The translations under genes were made by a program, and so were the position numbers. From contig OOIN01000001.1 of the NCBI GenBank assembly GCA_900323505.1, positions 1,736,001 to 1,800,000 on the forward strand: a stretch of 64,000 nt of DNA, read 5' to 3'. Within the stretch, counting starts at the first letter, position 1, and every line of letters starts with the position of its first letter. Below the pieces are notes generated by a model. It searched no databases and was not told the origin of the DNA. It saw only the letters and a list, made by a program, of their open reading frames with translations. Positions 44,500 to 54,853 of this stretch are shown in pieces. This DNA is from Ustilago trichophora (lineage: Eukaryota > Basidiomycota > Ustilaginomycetes > Ustilaginales > Ustilaginaceae).

Positions 44500-45091
44500 A
44501 TTGCTTGACAGTATGAGTTATTGGAGCGTCCACCAGTGCTGAGAGACAAAGTCTTGTACGGCGTAAAGGTGGTTGAGCAGGTGTTCGCGATCGACTGCGG
44601 ATTGAAGTATGAAGTGTGTGCATCACGAACCAGCTGAGAACGAAAGAGTTCAACTTCTTCGCACGAAAAATTGTGATGCATGTTTGATTTTCGCCCAAAA
44701 CTTGGTCAAAGCGGTTTTTTTTTTTTGGCCCTTCTTCCTCCACACGTGACGCTGGCGCACACGCGCTGCGAGTCTGCGCTTTCCCAGAGAACAACACTTG
44801 CAAAGGCGAAAGAAACACCTGTCCAGTACAGTAAGTTAGATGCGAGGAAAGGTCCAGACTTTGTCGGATACACCAAGGCATGCCACGGCGATTCATTGAT
44901 GGCCTACAGTACAGTACAGTACTGTACGTCGGACTGGCCGTCGCTTGTCGCTTGTCGCATGCATGGTGTGCATTCTGAGCTCACAGATAGAGCACACAAG
45001 CACAACTTGCGAAAGTATAAAGTAGCGATGATTGAAGTATGTGCCGTGACCATTCCATCTATCGCATCCTCAAGAGCCGCAGCTTTTCAGT
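44500..45091. other. Divergent promoter region between RCC1 and the Con-6 gene
   Basis: Contains a perfect 14-bp palindrome GTACAGTACTGTAC (44914-44927) preceded by further ACAGT repeats, and a short T-run. No gene supported. Confidence 0.5.
44906..44927. repeat. ACAGT repeats and 14-bp palindrome
   Basis: Overlapping ACAGT units end in the perfect palindrome GTACAGTACTGTAC. Related words occur near 53490 and 62007 in other intergenic stretches. Confidence 0.6.
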
Positions 45092-45535
45092 ATGACCTAT
45101 CGCCCGCACAAGCGTATCCCTGACAAGGAGCGTGTAATCGCTGGCTACAAGGTAAGTGCGATTGAAGGTGTCAATGGCCATGCTAGAGCGGTGACTGAAC
45201 CCACGATTTCACTCACGCAACGCAACGATGGTCCACATGTAGGCCGCACTCAACAACCCGTCGACTACAAGCGAAGGCAGGGCCCATGCTCGAAAGCAAC
45301 TGCTGAAGGTACGTTAGATTGCGTCGGGTCGCTCCAGTATTGATTGAAGGAAGTGTCTGATTTGAACACTTTGTTTTTGTGTCCCCAATTTTGCACTCGA
45401 ATTTTTTTTTGACATTTTTTTCTACGCCTTTGTCTACGTTGATAGAAAGGGCACATCAAAGATGCCTTGTTCTCAACCAGCTTTGATACCCGCATTCGCA
45501 GGATGTTGGGACTGAGAGCGAAGAGAAGACGCTAA
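45092..45535 (+). CDS. con-6: Con-6 (conidiation protein 6) family small protein, three exons
   Basis: Three exons: 45092-45151, 45243-45308 and 45446-45535. Both introns have good signals (GTAAGT...TGTAG and GTACGT...GATAG) and are phase 0; the product is 71 residues. Residues ~15-43 match the Con-6 motif: VIAGYKAALNNPSTTSEGR continuing into AHARKQLL, the pattern RV-AGYKAAL-NPNTSEEAK-HA of the family. The motif is split by intron 1 exactly between GYK and AAL, so it appears only after splicing. The C-terminus is strongly basic (RRMLGLRAKRRR). Con-6 proteins are small, hydrophilic, and accumulate in spores or under stress in ascomycetes; their biochemical role is unknown. Unspliced frames here look meaningless. 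An additional 5' exon is possible because a CAG acceptor-like site precedes the ATG. Confidence 0.75.
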
Positions 45536-46227
45536 CAGCGAATCGTATCTTCTCCAGCGGCTCTCGTCGTCACCCTGCGAACTGGCTATCCTTCCAATGA
45601 CGGTGATCTTTTTATTGCTTTTCCACCACACTTCTCCATACCCTCTCAAATCTGATTTCGCTAATTTTGGTCACGAAACCGTCTACTTTCTTGATCAAAG
45701 CTTGTGGGTTGTATAGCGTCGAAGTCTATGGGACACTAAGCCAAATCTGGAGGCCTGAGACTCTTGCAGTGGCCCATCCGAGCATGAGTTAGTCTCGATT
45801 CTAGTCCACCGGACAGCGACTTGGCTCTGCTGGCTTGTCCAACAACGTCTTGACATGGCGGTGCATAGTCACCACTTTGTGACGCTCGGGCCGATTGAAA
45901 AAGTGCCGTGTCAAAGTGGAGAGAAAAGCGGCATTTCCACATTTATGCAACCCTCTCGAGAAAACGCCTTTTCAGGGTCCGTGCGGTACCCACTGCTGCG
46001 CTGCTATACTGCTGCAACCCTGCGTCCGTTTGCTTGCTGCCCCGCACTTTGTGGGCTTAGAGTGTTGCAGCTGGCCCCTGCCCTGAGCTTCAATCAGCTC
46101 TCTGTAGAGCCGAGTAGAACATGTGTTGGACAGGATCTGCCCTTCTTTAAAGGCCGTCCTTGCTCCTGCGTTGTCTCTGCTCAGCAACACACCAACTCAC
46201 CGCGTGTCCAAAATCATCTGCGCAGCC
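45536..46227. other. Intergenic before AMS1
   Basis: Con-6 3' UTR and AMS1 promoter. CTTTAAAGG at 46144-46152 could be a TATA-like element; an ATG at 46121 opens only a nine-codon frame, a possible upstream ORF if transcribed. Confidence 0.5.
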
Positions 46228-49200
46228 ATGTGTCAACACGGCAGGCCGCAGGCCACTTCCAAGTCGCACGACTATCCTACACACGCCAGCGCCGAGCCTC
46301 GACCCGTTCGAGCCGGTCTCATCCGTTCAGTCCACGAGCGCCGTCTGGAAGAGTTTGTCGGTGGTCAGTTCGGCGACTACAACCTCGCCTCGGTCCTCTT
46401 TGAGGCTCGCACCGATGATCCCAAGTACATCTCGATCCAGAGCTGGACGCCCAAGGCTGGCTCCAAGCCCAATTTCGACGAAGCCAAGCGCCAGACCTAC
46501 GTCAAGGCGGACAAGAGTATCAAATTTGGACCTTCCTGGACCAATCACTGGCTCAAGATCAAGATCAATGTTCCTAAAGACTGGGTCAAGAAGGAATGGG
46601 TTCAGCTCGAGTTCGATCCCGGCTGCGAGGCCTTGATCTACTCTGACGACGGCTTGCCCCTTCAAGGTATCACTGGTGGCTACGACAAACGACGTGTCGA
46701 CTTCCCACTCAAGCCCGAGTACCGCAATGGCATTACGTTTTACGCCGAAGTCACCGCCAACGGCATGTTCGGTATGCCTGCTGACGGCACTGGTGACCCC
46801 GATCCAAACCGCTACTTCGACTTGGCCTCGTGCGACATCGTCGTCAAGCGCCCGGAAGCATGGAAGCTCATGTGGGACTTTGAGCTTCTCGAAGGCTGCG
46901 TCAAGAATCTCGGAAGGGACACTGAGCTGCAGAACCGTGCTCTGTGGGTGGCCAATCAGATCCAGAACACGTTCCGCAAGAACGATCTCGACAGCATCCC
47001 ACGCTGCCGAAAGCTTGCCCAGGAGATCCTCGGCAAGGACTGGGACGAGAACATCGAGGACATCTTTGATCGGGACGTCGTCGAAGGAAGGGAAGACGTT
47101 CGAATTTGGAGTCTGGGTCACAGTCACATCGACAGTGCCTGGCTCTGGCCTTACTCTGCTACCCAGCAGAAGGTGGCTCGCTCCTGGTCTACCCAGATCG
47201 ACCTCATGGACCGATTCCCAGAGCACCGATTCACCGCCTCGACTGCTCAGCAGTATCAGTGGCTCGAGACGCTCTACCCAGAGCTGTTCAAGAAGCTCAA
47301 GGGCTACGTTGAAGATGGCCGCTTTCAGCCCATCGGCGGTTCTTGGGTCGAGTGCGATGCCAACATGCCCTCAGGTGAGGCTTTCGCCCGTCAGTTCCTC
47401 TACGGTCAGCGATACTTCCTCTCACGCTTCGGCAAGCGTTGTGACATCTTCTGGCTGCCCGACACGTTTGGCTACAATGCTCAGATTCCCCAGCTCGCTC
47501 GTCAGTCCGGTTGCGATTACTTCTTCACTCAAAAGCTCAGCTGGAACAACATCAATCGCTTCCCCCACAACACCCTCATGTGGGTCGGCCTGGACGGAAC
47601 CCAGATCATTGTTCACATGACCCCCGTCAACAACTACGACTCCCGCGGTTACGTCGAAGAGATCGTCCGCGGCATCAAGAACAACCAGGATCTTTGGGTC
47701 CAGCCTCACGCTCTCATGCTCTATGGCTTCGGAGACGGTGGTGGAGGTCCCTCGGAAGACATGATCGAGCGCATGCGCCGTGCTCGTGCTGTCAACAACA
47801 ACGGCTTCAAGGACATGCCTCGTGTGCACAATGGCCGTTCTGCCAAAGAATTTTTCGAACACGTCCGCAAGGTGACCGACAACGGCAACCGCCTCTCGAC
47901 CTGGCAGGGTGAGATCTACCTCGAGTTCCACCGCGGTGTCTACACCTCGCACGGTTCGATCAAACAGTGGAACCGTCGCTTTGAGGCTTTCATGCAGAAG
48001 CTCGAGTGGCTCGCTACGCTTGCATCGATCAAAGCCAGCGGGTACAAGTACCCCAAGGAGGAGATTGATGCAATCTGGGAGCCTTTGCTGCTCAACCAGT
48101 TCCACGACTGTCTGCCTGGCAGTTCGATCCGCAAGGTCTACGACGATCTTGAGGAGATGTATGCTGACATGGCGATCAAGGGCAAGAAGCTCTGGCGTCA
48201 GGCTCTCAACGCTCTTGGTGTCGGAGAAGAGGTCGTTGGCGCCAGCAACAAATCCTACACTGCGATCAACACGCTGGACATTCCTCGTAGGGAGCTCGTC
48301 GAGGTGGAGCTGTCGAGCCATATGCCACGCGCTGAGGCTATTGCGCTGTCTCACCAGTCGATGCAGCTGTGCCGGGCTGGTCAGAGCGCTCTTTTGCTTC
48401 TCGAAGACGCTACTGGTCGTGGTCAGGCTACTGTAGTTGACAACCAGAGCGCCTCACTCGCTGAGACGCAGATGGTCAAGGCTGAGCAGCTCGAGCACAA
48501 CAGTTTCCTGCTTCAGAGCGCCGCGATTGCCGTTAAGGTGTCGAAGGGTCGCATCACTTCGATTTACGATCGTATCGCTGACCGTGAGCTCATCGAGGGT
48601 GGCCGCACTGCCGGTCTTGCCATCTCGGAAGACTACCCCCCTCAGTTCGACAACTGGGAGACCGAAGTATACTCGCTCGACACCGAGGAGGAGATCCCCT
48701 TTACCAATGTACGCATTGCCGAGGCCGGTCCCTGGCGCGCTGCCCTTGCTCTCGAGGCCAAATTTGGCAAGAGCACCGTCCAGATCAACATCGTCCTTGA
48801 CGCCCTCCCCGCCACCCCGCTTGTCAGCGGCAAGGACGCCCGACCGCTCCTCCGATTCGATACTCAGATCGATTGGTGGGAGAAGCACCGATTCCTGCGC
48901 TTCAACATCCCCACCCGTCTCCGATCCGACACAGCCTCGTTCGAGACGCAGTTCGGTATCACCAAGCGCCCTACTACCCGCAACACTAGCTGGGAAGCGG
49001 CCAAATTCGAGGTGTGCGGCCACCGATTCGCCGATCTTTCGGAGGAGGATTACGGTCTCAGCATCTTGACCGAGTCCAAGTACGGCTACAGCGTCGAAGG
49101 TGGAGTGATGAGGTTGAGCCTGTTGAAGGCCGGTACGTATCCCGATGCGCATGAGGACGAGGGTTTGCACAACTTTGCGTTTGCACTGTACCCGCACGTC

Positions 49201-49677
49201 GGTGGCGTTGGGAAGGGCAAAGTCGTCCAAGTCGCGAGGATGTTCAACACCCGCTTCGACGTCGACTACGGTCGTCAGGCTCAGATCGACATTTCTACTC
49301 TCGAACGCGGCGCTGGCACAGTCACAAAGGACCTCCAAATGCCCATCGAGATCGTCGAAAACACACGCGCCGGCATCGTCATTGACACAATCAAGCGCGC
49401 GGAAGAAGATTTCGAATACTACGGCCAGAAACCCAAAGACCCCAAGTCATTCGGAATTATCGTCCGCCTTTACGAGAGTCTGGGTGCCCACGCAAAGCCA
49501 ACCATCAAAATTGGTCTCCCCGTCAAACAAACCGCCCTCACCAATCTGCTCGAAGACGTCGACGAGAGCAAGAGCGAAGAGCTCAGCTTCAACACTTACT
49601 CCGACGAGGAGGATAACACTTACGTTCAGCTCGAACTGAAGCCGTTCGAAATCATGACTCTTAAGATCTCCATTTAG
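46228..49677 (+). CDS. AMS1: Vacuolar/cytosolic alpha-mannosidase, glycoside hydrolase family 38
   Basis: 1149 residues from ATG 46228; no signal peptide, as in yeast Ams1 (delivered to the vacuole by the Cvt/selective autophagy route) and animal MAN2C1. It trims alpha-mannose from free oligosaccharides. The N-terminal domain begins ERRLEEFVGGQFGDYNLAS. The GH38 catalytic domain contains the metal-binding block HSHIDSAWLWPYS (H300 and D302 are the likely zinc ligands) and the nucleophile block FWLPDTFGYN (D412). Then comes YFFTQKLSWNNINRFPHNT and the middle three-helix domain (QFHDCLPGSSIR). The C-terminal beta-domains end in LELKPFEIMTLKISI. Family length is about 1080-1150. Single exon. Converges with the tannase gene. 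A GTG-led, ATG-less 35-codon extension upstream was not used. Confidence 0.95.
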   Translation: MCQHGRPQATSKSHDYPTHASAEPRPVRAGLIRSVHERRLEEFVGGQFGDYNLASVLFEARTDDPKYISIQSWTPKAGSKPNFDEAKRQTYVKADKSIKFGPSWTNHWLKIKINVPKDWVKKEWVQLEFDPGCEALIYSDDGLPLQGITGGYDKRRVDFPLKPEYRNGITFYAEVTANGMFGMPADGTGDPDPNRYFDLASCDIVVKRPEAWKLMWDFELLEGCVKNLGRDTELQNRALWVANQIQNTFRKNDLDSIPRCRKLAQEILGKDWDENIEDIFDRDVVEGREDVRIWSLGHSHIDSAWLWPYSATQQKVARSWSTQIDLMDRFPEHRFTASTAQQYQWLETLYPELFKKLKGYVEDGRFQPIGGSWVECDANMPSGEAFARQFLYGQRYFLSRFGKRCDIFWLPDTFGYNAQIPQLARQSGCDYFFTQKLSWNNINRFPHNTLMWVGLDGTQIIVHMTPVNNYDSRGYVEEIVRGIKNNQDLWVQPHALMLYGFGDGGGGPSEDMIERMRRARAVNNNGFKDMPRVHNGRSAKEFFEHVRKVTDNGNRLSTWQGEIYLEFHRGVYTSHGSIKQWNRRFEAFMQKLEWLATLASIKASGYKYPKEEIDAIWEPLLLNQFHDCLPGSSIRKVYDDLEEMYADMAIKGKKLWRQALNALGVGEEVVGASNKSYTAINTLDIPRRELVEVELSSHMPRAEAIALSHQSMQLCRAGQSALLLLEDATGRGQATVVDNQSASLAETQMVKAEQLEHNSFLLQSAAIAVKVSKGRITSIYDRIADRELIEGGRTAGLAISEDYPPQFDNWETEVYSLDTEEEIPFTNVRIAEAGPWRAALALEAKFGKSTVQINIVLDALPATPLVSGKDARPLLRFDTQIDWWEKHRFLRFNIPTRLRSDTASFETQFGITKRPTTRNTSWEAAKFEVCGHRFADLSEEDYGLSILTESKYGYSVEGGVMRLSLLKAGTYPDAHEDEGLHNFAFALYPHVGGVGKGKVVQVARMFNTRFDVDYGRQAQIDISTLERGAGTVTKDLQMPIEIVENTRAGIVIDTIKRAEEDFEYYGQKPKDPKSFGIIVRLYESLGAHAKPTIKIGLPVKQTALTNLLEDVDESKSEELSFNTYSDEEDNTYVQLELKPFEIMTLKISI

Positions 49678-50023
49678 TTCAAAGTTTCTGTCTAGTTTTT
49701 GTCCATGATCAAATGTTAAGTGCTCTACATGCTGCTTGTGTCTCATGGCAAATGTGTCTCATAGCTTCCTGCCTTCGCGTTTTCATTGTCTACAGCGTCT
49801 GTCACAGACAATCTCTGGAGAAGGGAGAGGTCAGAGGGGAGCAATGAGGATGCACAAATTGTGATTGTAAGCATCGAGGAACACGAGTTATGCCAGCGCG
49901 TCCTACCTTTTCAGAAACGGGTCGGAAGCGTAAACGTAATGAACGACAAACGATTAGATGGAACAAGGCAGCACTAACACGCATGTGGGGAGAACGGAGG
50001 AATGGGGATGGAGGGATCCAAAC
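49678..50023. other. Convergent 3' ends of AMS1 and the tannase gene
   Basis: 346 bp with presumed 3' UTRs only. Confidence 0.6.
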
Positions 50024-52348
50024 TCAAGCACATTCGAAAGCGTTAGCGTCGCTGGTGTCGACAGACCTGGCGTTGCTCCTGAGGCGAGCCTCGGTGGGGT
50101 AAGGGCAGAGAGGGCGGGTGTGTCGGAGACCGTTACCGAAGGGGGTGTCATCGCTGAAGGCCTCGGGAGCGCCGCCGGCCTTGGTCTTGTAGGCAGCACC
50201 AATGAGCGTGTTGGGTACCTGACCGCGTTCAACCCACTCCATGAGAGCGAGGAGCATATCGTGCTTGGAGTCGTAGCTGAGGGGTCGGCTGCCTGGCTCG
50301 TACTGTCCAGCTCCACCAAAGTTGAAGCAGCCAGCGCCACCACGGCAGTGAAGCATACCCGGAATCAAATAGAGCTTGTAGCTATCCTTGATCTTGGCGC
50401 CGACCTTGCTCTTGACCAGCTCATAGTAGCGAGGAGAGACAAGAGGGGGGACGAGAGCATCGGCAAGACCATGGTAATGCATGAGCTTTCCTCCGGCATC
50501 AAAGAATTCGTTGAGATCCGGGTTGAAGGTGTTGGTTCCTCCAGGATCCTTCTTTTCGCCCTCCTCGATCAGGGCGGGAGTCAAGGCCTTGCCGGCATCA
50601 AAGCTCTTGTCATCCCAGACCTTGTCTCCCATCACCTGGTAATGATACCAACCGGAGGGCGAGGAGCCATACTTGCCCATCACCGCGTTGGTGACCTTCC
50701 AGCCAAACTCGCTGGCGGGTAGAATAGCCTCACGAATGAGCTTGCCATCGATCTTGTAGTCGGTGTAAATATTCTTCAAAGTCTCGAGCTGAGCGTCTGT
50801 CAAGCACTTGGGAGCTTCCTCCTTCTTGCCGTCCTGGTCCTTACTGTCCTTATCCTTGCCATCTGTGTCCTTGCCATCGGGCTTCTCCGGGGTCACAGCA
50901 GGCTTGACATCAGAGCCGGCCGGGGCAGGCTGTGGCTTGGTACCAGGAGGGTTGGTACCAGGAGCAGGTTCAGGAGTGACATCTCTGGGCAGGAGTGGAG
51001 TTGCAGGCCTTGTGCCAGCGGGTGCTGGTTTCACAGGAGCATCCGTCGTAGCGACCTTTTCAGGGGTGATGCCAAGGCTGGTGCATCCGATCAGCTTTGA
51101 AAAATCAGGCTTACACTGACGGGGCAAGGAGACAACGTTGTCGACAACGCCATCCTCTTTGTCGCAAGTCTGAAGCACTGCCTTGTTGATAAGTGGATAC
51201 GCAGCGGGAGAGATCCATCCCTCTGTCTTGTTGTCGGCCAGGAACGAGTTGACGTGTACCTGGTAGGCCTTGAGCTTGTTGTATTCAAAGCCGGGACTAC
51301 CAGCCAAGATACCATCAAAGTCACGAGGATACCTTTGAGCCTCAGCCATGGCCGCTCTTCCACCGGTACTGCAGCCCTTGAAGTAGCTATAGAAGATGGG
51401 CTCGTCTCCCTCAGGCTGAACAGCCTTTTCTTTGGCGTCGCGTTTGGGATTGGGTCTTGCGGCGTAGAAGGTGCTGACAGCAAGCTGAGAGGCTATGGTT
51501 GAAAGGTGAACAGCACGGTGACCGTAATCGATCCATGCCTCGGAATTGCCTGGCATCCATTTGGTTCCATCTTGGGCTGAGAAGTGGCCGCCGTTGGTGC
51601 TGGCAACAGCGGTACGGTACCGTGCCATGGTCTGCTTCATCTCTGGGAAAGCCGCAGCGCCTCGTAAGCCGCCGCCGACGACGAAGACGAGTCGCTTGGT
51701 CCAACCGGAGTTGCAAGCCCGCTTGTAGCCTGCTTTGGCAGCCATGGCGGCTTCTCGAATGTCGCCTTGAGATTCTCCAGCTGCAGCTTCAGGTACAGCA
51801 GCAGGCTTCTTGTCGGATGGCCGGCAGTCGTTTGGGTCGGGAGTGTCAGCCAAGGGCATCCAGACTTCAAAGTGAGCCTGGTTGCTTCCCGTGTTGACAG
51901 TTTTAATCATGCCTCCAACACGGCAGAAGGCGGGCAGGCCGCCATCACGGCTATAGGACGCGTGCGCCTCTTCGCCGTAGCCATTGTCAGCAAGGACTCC
52001 ATCCTTGTCGAAGCCGTTAGATCCCTTGATGGCTCCATCCTTGTCGTCGGTGGGGCCAAAAGCGGAGGGAGGAATGTCCTTGTACAAGCCCTCGGCATTC
52101 GGATTGGAGCCGGCTTGGTAGTAGAAGGAATACATATCTTTTGCATGGATAGGCTCGCCGTCGGGAGTCAAGCCAGCAGCCAAAAGCTTCTGCAAAACGT
52201 CAGGGAGGTCCCTGCAGCTTTTGACATCATCGAACTCGGCGGTGGGTTCCGAGGTTGCTCTCCTGACGATGGTACCGCTGGCCTGGGTGACCGCGATGGC
52301 CAAGGCAGCGACAATAAAGGCGGCCCGAAGGCTGCCTGGGATTCTCAT
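50024..52348 (-). CDS. Secreted tannase/feruloyl esterase
   Basis: 774 residues. A cleavable signal peptide (about 1-25, AAFIVAALAIAVTQASG) sends it outside. The alpha/beta-hydrolase core has the nucleophile block GCSTGG with S327, an Asp in HYHGLADALVPP (D630), and the catalytic His in MLHCRGGAGC (H667). Cys adjacent to Ser and to His (C326, C668) reproduce the CS-D-HC arrangement of the tannase family, in which a disulfide joins the two. A calcium-site-like lid segment CDKEDGVVDNV precedes an unusual ~85-residue Pro/Thr/Lys/Asp low-complexity insertion (DGKDTDGKDKDSKDQDGKK and flanks). It probably hydrolyses esters of plant phenolics such as ferulate or gallate; exact substrate cannot be told. 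A TATA box lies ~85 bp upstream. Useful to a fungus living on grass tissue. Confidence 0.93.
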   Translation of the reverse strand: MRIPGSLRAAFIVAALAIAVTQASGTIVRRATSEPTAEFDDVKSCRDLPDVLQKLLAAGLTPDGEPIHAKDMYSFYYQAGSNPNAEGLYKDIPPSAFGPTDDKDGAIKGSNGFDKDGVLADNGYGEEAHASYSRDGGLPAFCRVGGMIKTVNTGSNQAHFEVWMPLADTPDPNDCRPSDKKPAAVPEAAAGESQGDIREAAMAAKAGYKRACNSGWTKRLVFVVGGGLRGAAAFPEMKQTMARYRTAVASTNGGHFSAQDGTKWMPGNSEAWIDYGHRAVHLSTIASQLAVSTFYAARPNPKRDAKEKAVQPEGDEPIFYSYFKGCSTGGRAAMAEAQRYPRDFDGILAGSPGFEYNKLKAYQVHVNSFLADNKTEGWISPAAYPLINKAVLQTCDKEDGVVDNVVSLPRQCKPDFSKLIGCTSLGITPEKVATTDAPVKPAPAGTRPATPLLPRDVTPEPAPGTNPPGTKPQPAPAGSDVKPAVTPEKPDGKDTDGKDKDSKDQDGKKEEAPKCLTDAQLETLKNIYTDYKIDGKLIREAILPASEFGWKVTNAVMGKYGSSPSGWYHYQVMGDKVWDDKSFDAGKALTPALIEEGEKKDPGGTNTFNPDLNEFFDAGGKLMHYHGLADALVPPLVSPRYYELVKSKVGAKIKDSYKLYLIPGMLHCRGGAGCFNFGGAGQYEPGSRPLSYDSKHDMLLALMEWVERGQVPNTLIGAAYKTKAGGAPEAFSDDTPFGNGLRHTRPLCPYPTEARLRSNARSVDTSDANAFECA

Positions 52349-52430
52349 GGTAAAGACCGTGGGGGAAAGGAGGAGAGATAAAATTGTTTTGTGATGGGGC
52401 AGACAGACGGGGAGGGCAAGTCATGCAGAT

Positions 52431-52440
52431 CAATATATAT
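52431..52440 (-). promoter_or_regulatory. TATA box of the tannase gene
   Basis: On the minus strand ATATATATTG lies 83-92 nt before the tannase ATG (52348), a normal distance for an inducible secreted-enzyme promoter. Confidence 0.5.
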
Positions 52441-54829
52441 GCGTGCGACTGCCTGAATTGAGCCAAACCATCTGGCGGACAGCATCTTGAAATGAAACAA
52501 GGTGCTGCTCGGGATCATCCACCTGTGGTCCGGGTGGTACCAAGGGCTAGTCCTCGTCGATTATCGCTTGTTGGAGGATGAAGTACTGTTGTCTCTCCTG
52601 TGGTGTCTGCGAAGTTGTGAAAAACCTCTGCTTCCCACCAGCACTTGCGGGTGCAAGAGCACAAATGAAGCTGCATTCGGGTGGTGTTGGACTTGGCGAT
52701 GGGTTTTGAGGCTGCCAGCTTGCGAGCCCACATGACGATTTGCTGATGGACCTCACGAGCTGGTTTGCTTTAGGAACGCCGGCTGGTCCGGAAGCGAACA
52801 GACTTCAGTAAGGCAACAGGGATCGAATTTCATCCATCAGCCTTTCGTGTTAGGTGTATCGGTCTGTGACTCAACAGCTAGGTGTATATGTTGGTCGGAT
52901 CTGAAGCGTGAAAGTGTGATGTATCTCGAAAGGTGCGGCTTGGCGGGTGCCTGTGGTCTTCCTGAGGCTGGCTCTATGGCGACGTGAAAGGTTGCTGGCA
53001 GTGGCAGAGCCTTAGGTGGGCCTGCTTTCAAGCCCACCGCCAGCGTACCCACACTTGGTTGCTGCTCGGATCGTCTCGTCAACGCTGGTGGAGACGAGGC
53101 TGAAGACTGCATATGAAAATGGGACTAAGAGGCCTGAGCAATGACGAACAAGACCCCCTGTCCCTACTGATCAGTACAAGATGAGGATATTCTTCAAGGC
53201 TAGCTTCAGAGAGGCTTGAGGTAGTTGTCCCTTCGGCAGATTTTGTCAAACCCCACCTGGCACATCAGGGCCGACCCCGACGCCATTGATGCCAGCATGG
53301 CGTTGATATCAACATAGCGGCACTCGTCTCAGGAGTCGATGAAGAGTTGAACTAGGCGGGGACGATGCACAAGCCGACGTTTTAAGTGGGTCTCGTGCAG
53401 TCAGAGGTGGACTCAGGCAAGCTGAGGCTCAGCAACGACCCTTCATTTCGGTACCGCTACAGGCTCGTCCGGGGCAAACGTGAAGATACTGTACTGTACT
53501 GTACCGATGCAAGCAAGCTGCAAGGCAGAGCTTGACAGGGATGAGAGGCTCCGCAACTTTGTTTGACGTTGCACCGGCCAATCTTCGGTCAAAAGCACGT
53601 CCGTGAATATAGAAGCGAGGGTCCAGCCTTGAGTGTCAGACCGAAGCAAAAGATCTGTGGAGAGCCGAACACAGATGCTTCAGAAAAGTGGCGTGGCCAG
53701 GATTGGCTTCAAGACGGGCCAACTTTTATCTGAAAGGAAAGTCTTGACAAAGCGCACCGTTGGCCTTTTCTGCCTCACCCAAATTTTCAGAGCCAAAACA
53801 TAGTGCAAGGTCACGAGGGAAAGTCCACAGCCCAACATTCGACTCTCCTCACGGACCAACCCTTCCCTCAATGTGAGGCTTATGTAGCAAGCTTCCTTCC
53901 CAACCTGTTCACGCAACTCTTGTTCCTGCGAAATAGACTTCTGCTCCTTCCAGCTGCTCGGAGTTGCCTGACAGCTGGACTTCAGGACAATTCTGTATCA
54001 GCGTCCGCGAGGGACTCGGCATCACGTGGGAGAAAGAGCAGGAGCATCGAAATATGCAAGCGAGCTGCTGTGATTCGGCGCGCTCATGTCAAGTTAAGCT
54101 TGAGTTACCGCGAAGTCCTCTCTGTACCGGTGTCACCGTTGCACAGCGTCCTTTGGCTATCTCGAAACGAGTCATGACCAGACAGACACCTCAAAAATAT
54201 TCCACGATTACCTTTCTCAAGATGAATTGGCTGTCTGCCCCCACAATGCCATCATCAAAGACCGGCCGAACAATGCCTGCTTGTTCAATTGCTGCCGGTA
54301 TCTCCCAGAGAGATGATGTTCGGGCAGGTGTCGTCATCTGCCATTGGATGGTCAAGTTGATGGGACAGTAAGTTGTTCAGGAACCACATAGATGCACGAG
54401 CACAACAGACAAGACAATGGAGAGCAGTGCTGTCATGATCATGGGAGATGTTCGGACCAAGTGCGGAGAATTGCATGGACAGCTGGAGCTCCAGCATATG
54501 AACGGGCAGCGTGGTCCAGAAAAGGCGACAAGGTGTCTGCAGGGACTCTTTGGAGGAGGTGCTGTTCAGCAGTGTCGGACAGTACCGAGCTTGTTTTTTC
54601 TTTCTTTCTTTTTTTTTTTCGAGTCGGATTCTAGCCCCCAGGTTCCAAACAGCGCTCAAAGAGTCTCTCCCCTATATCTGGTTGCTGTTTTGTCCAGACA
54701 CTGTCCGTCTGCCGGGTTTTGATTGGATTCGGTTTTGTTGAGATGCAAGCAGGGATTTGAGGCTGCAGGTCTTGCTTCTCCATAATTTTCGCAGTGGTGA
54801 TGAGAGCAGTCAAGAGGCTGTCAAGGCAG

Positions 54830-54853
54830 AAAAAAAAAAAGAAAAAAAAAAAA
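54830..54853. repeat. Interrupted poly-A tract
   Basis: A11, one G, then A12; simple sequence in non-coding DNA. Confidence 0.8.

Noticed and set aside
47422..48354. Long open frames antisense to AMS1 (also 46327-47226 and 48454-49338), NAD kinase (16476-17336) and RPT3 (8257-9006)
   Set aside because: All are opposite strongly conserved enzymes, share their boundaries, and show no recognisable protein features.
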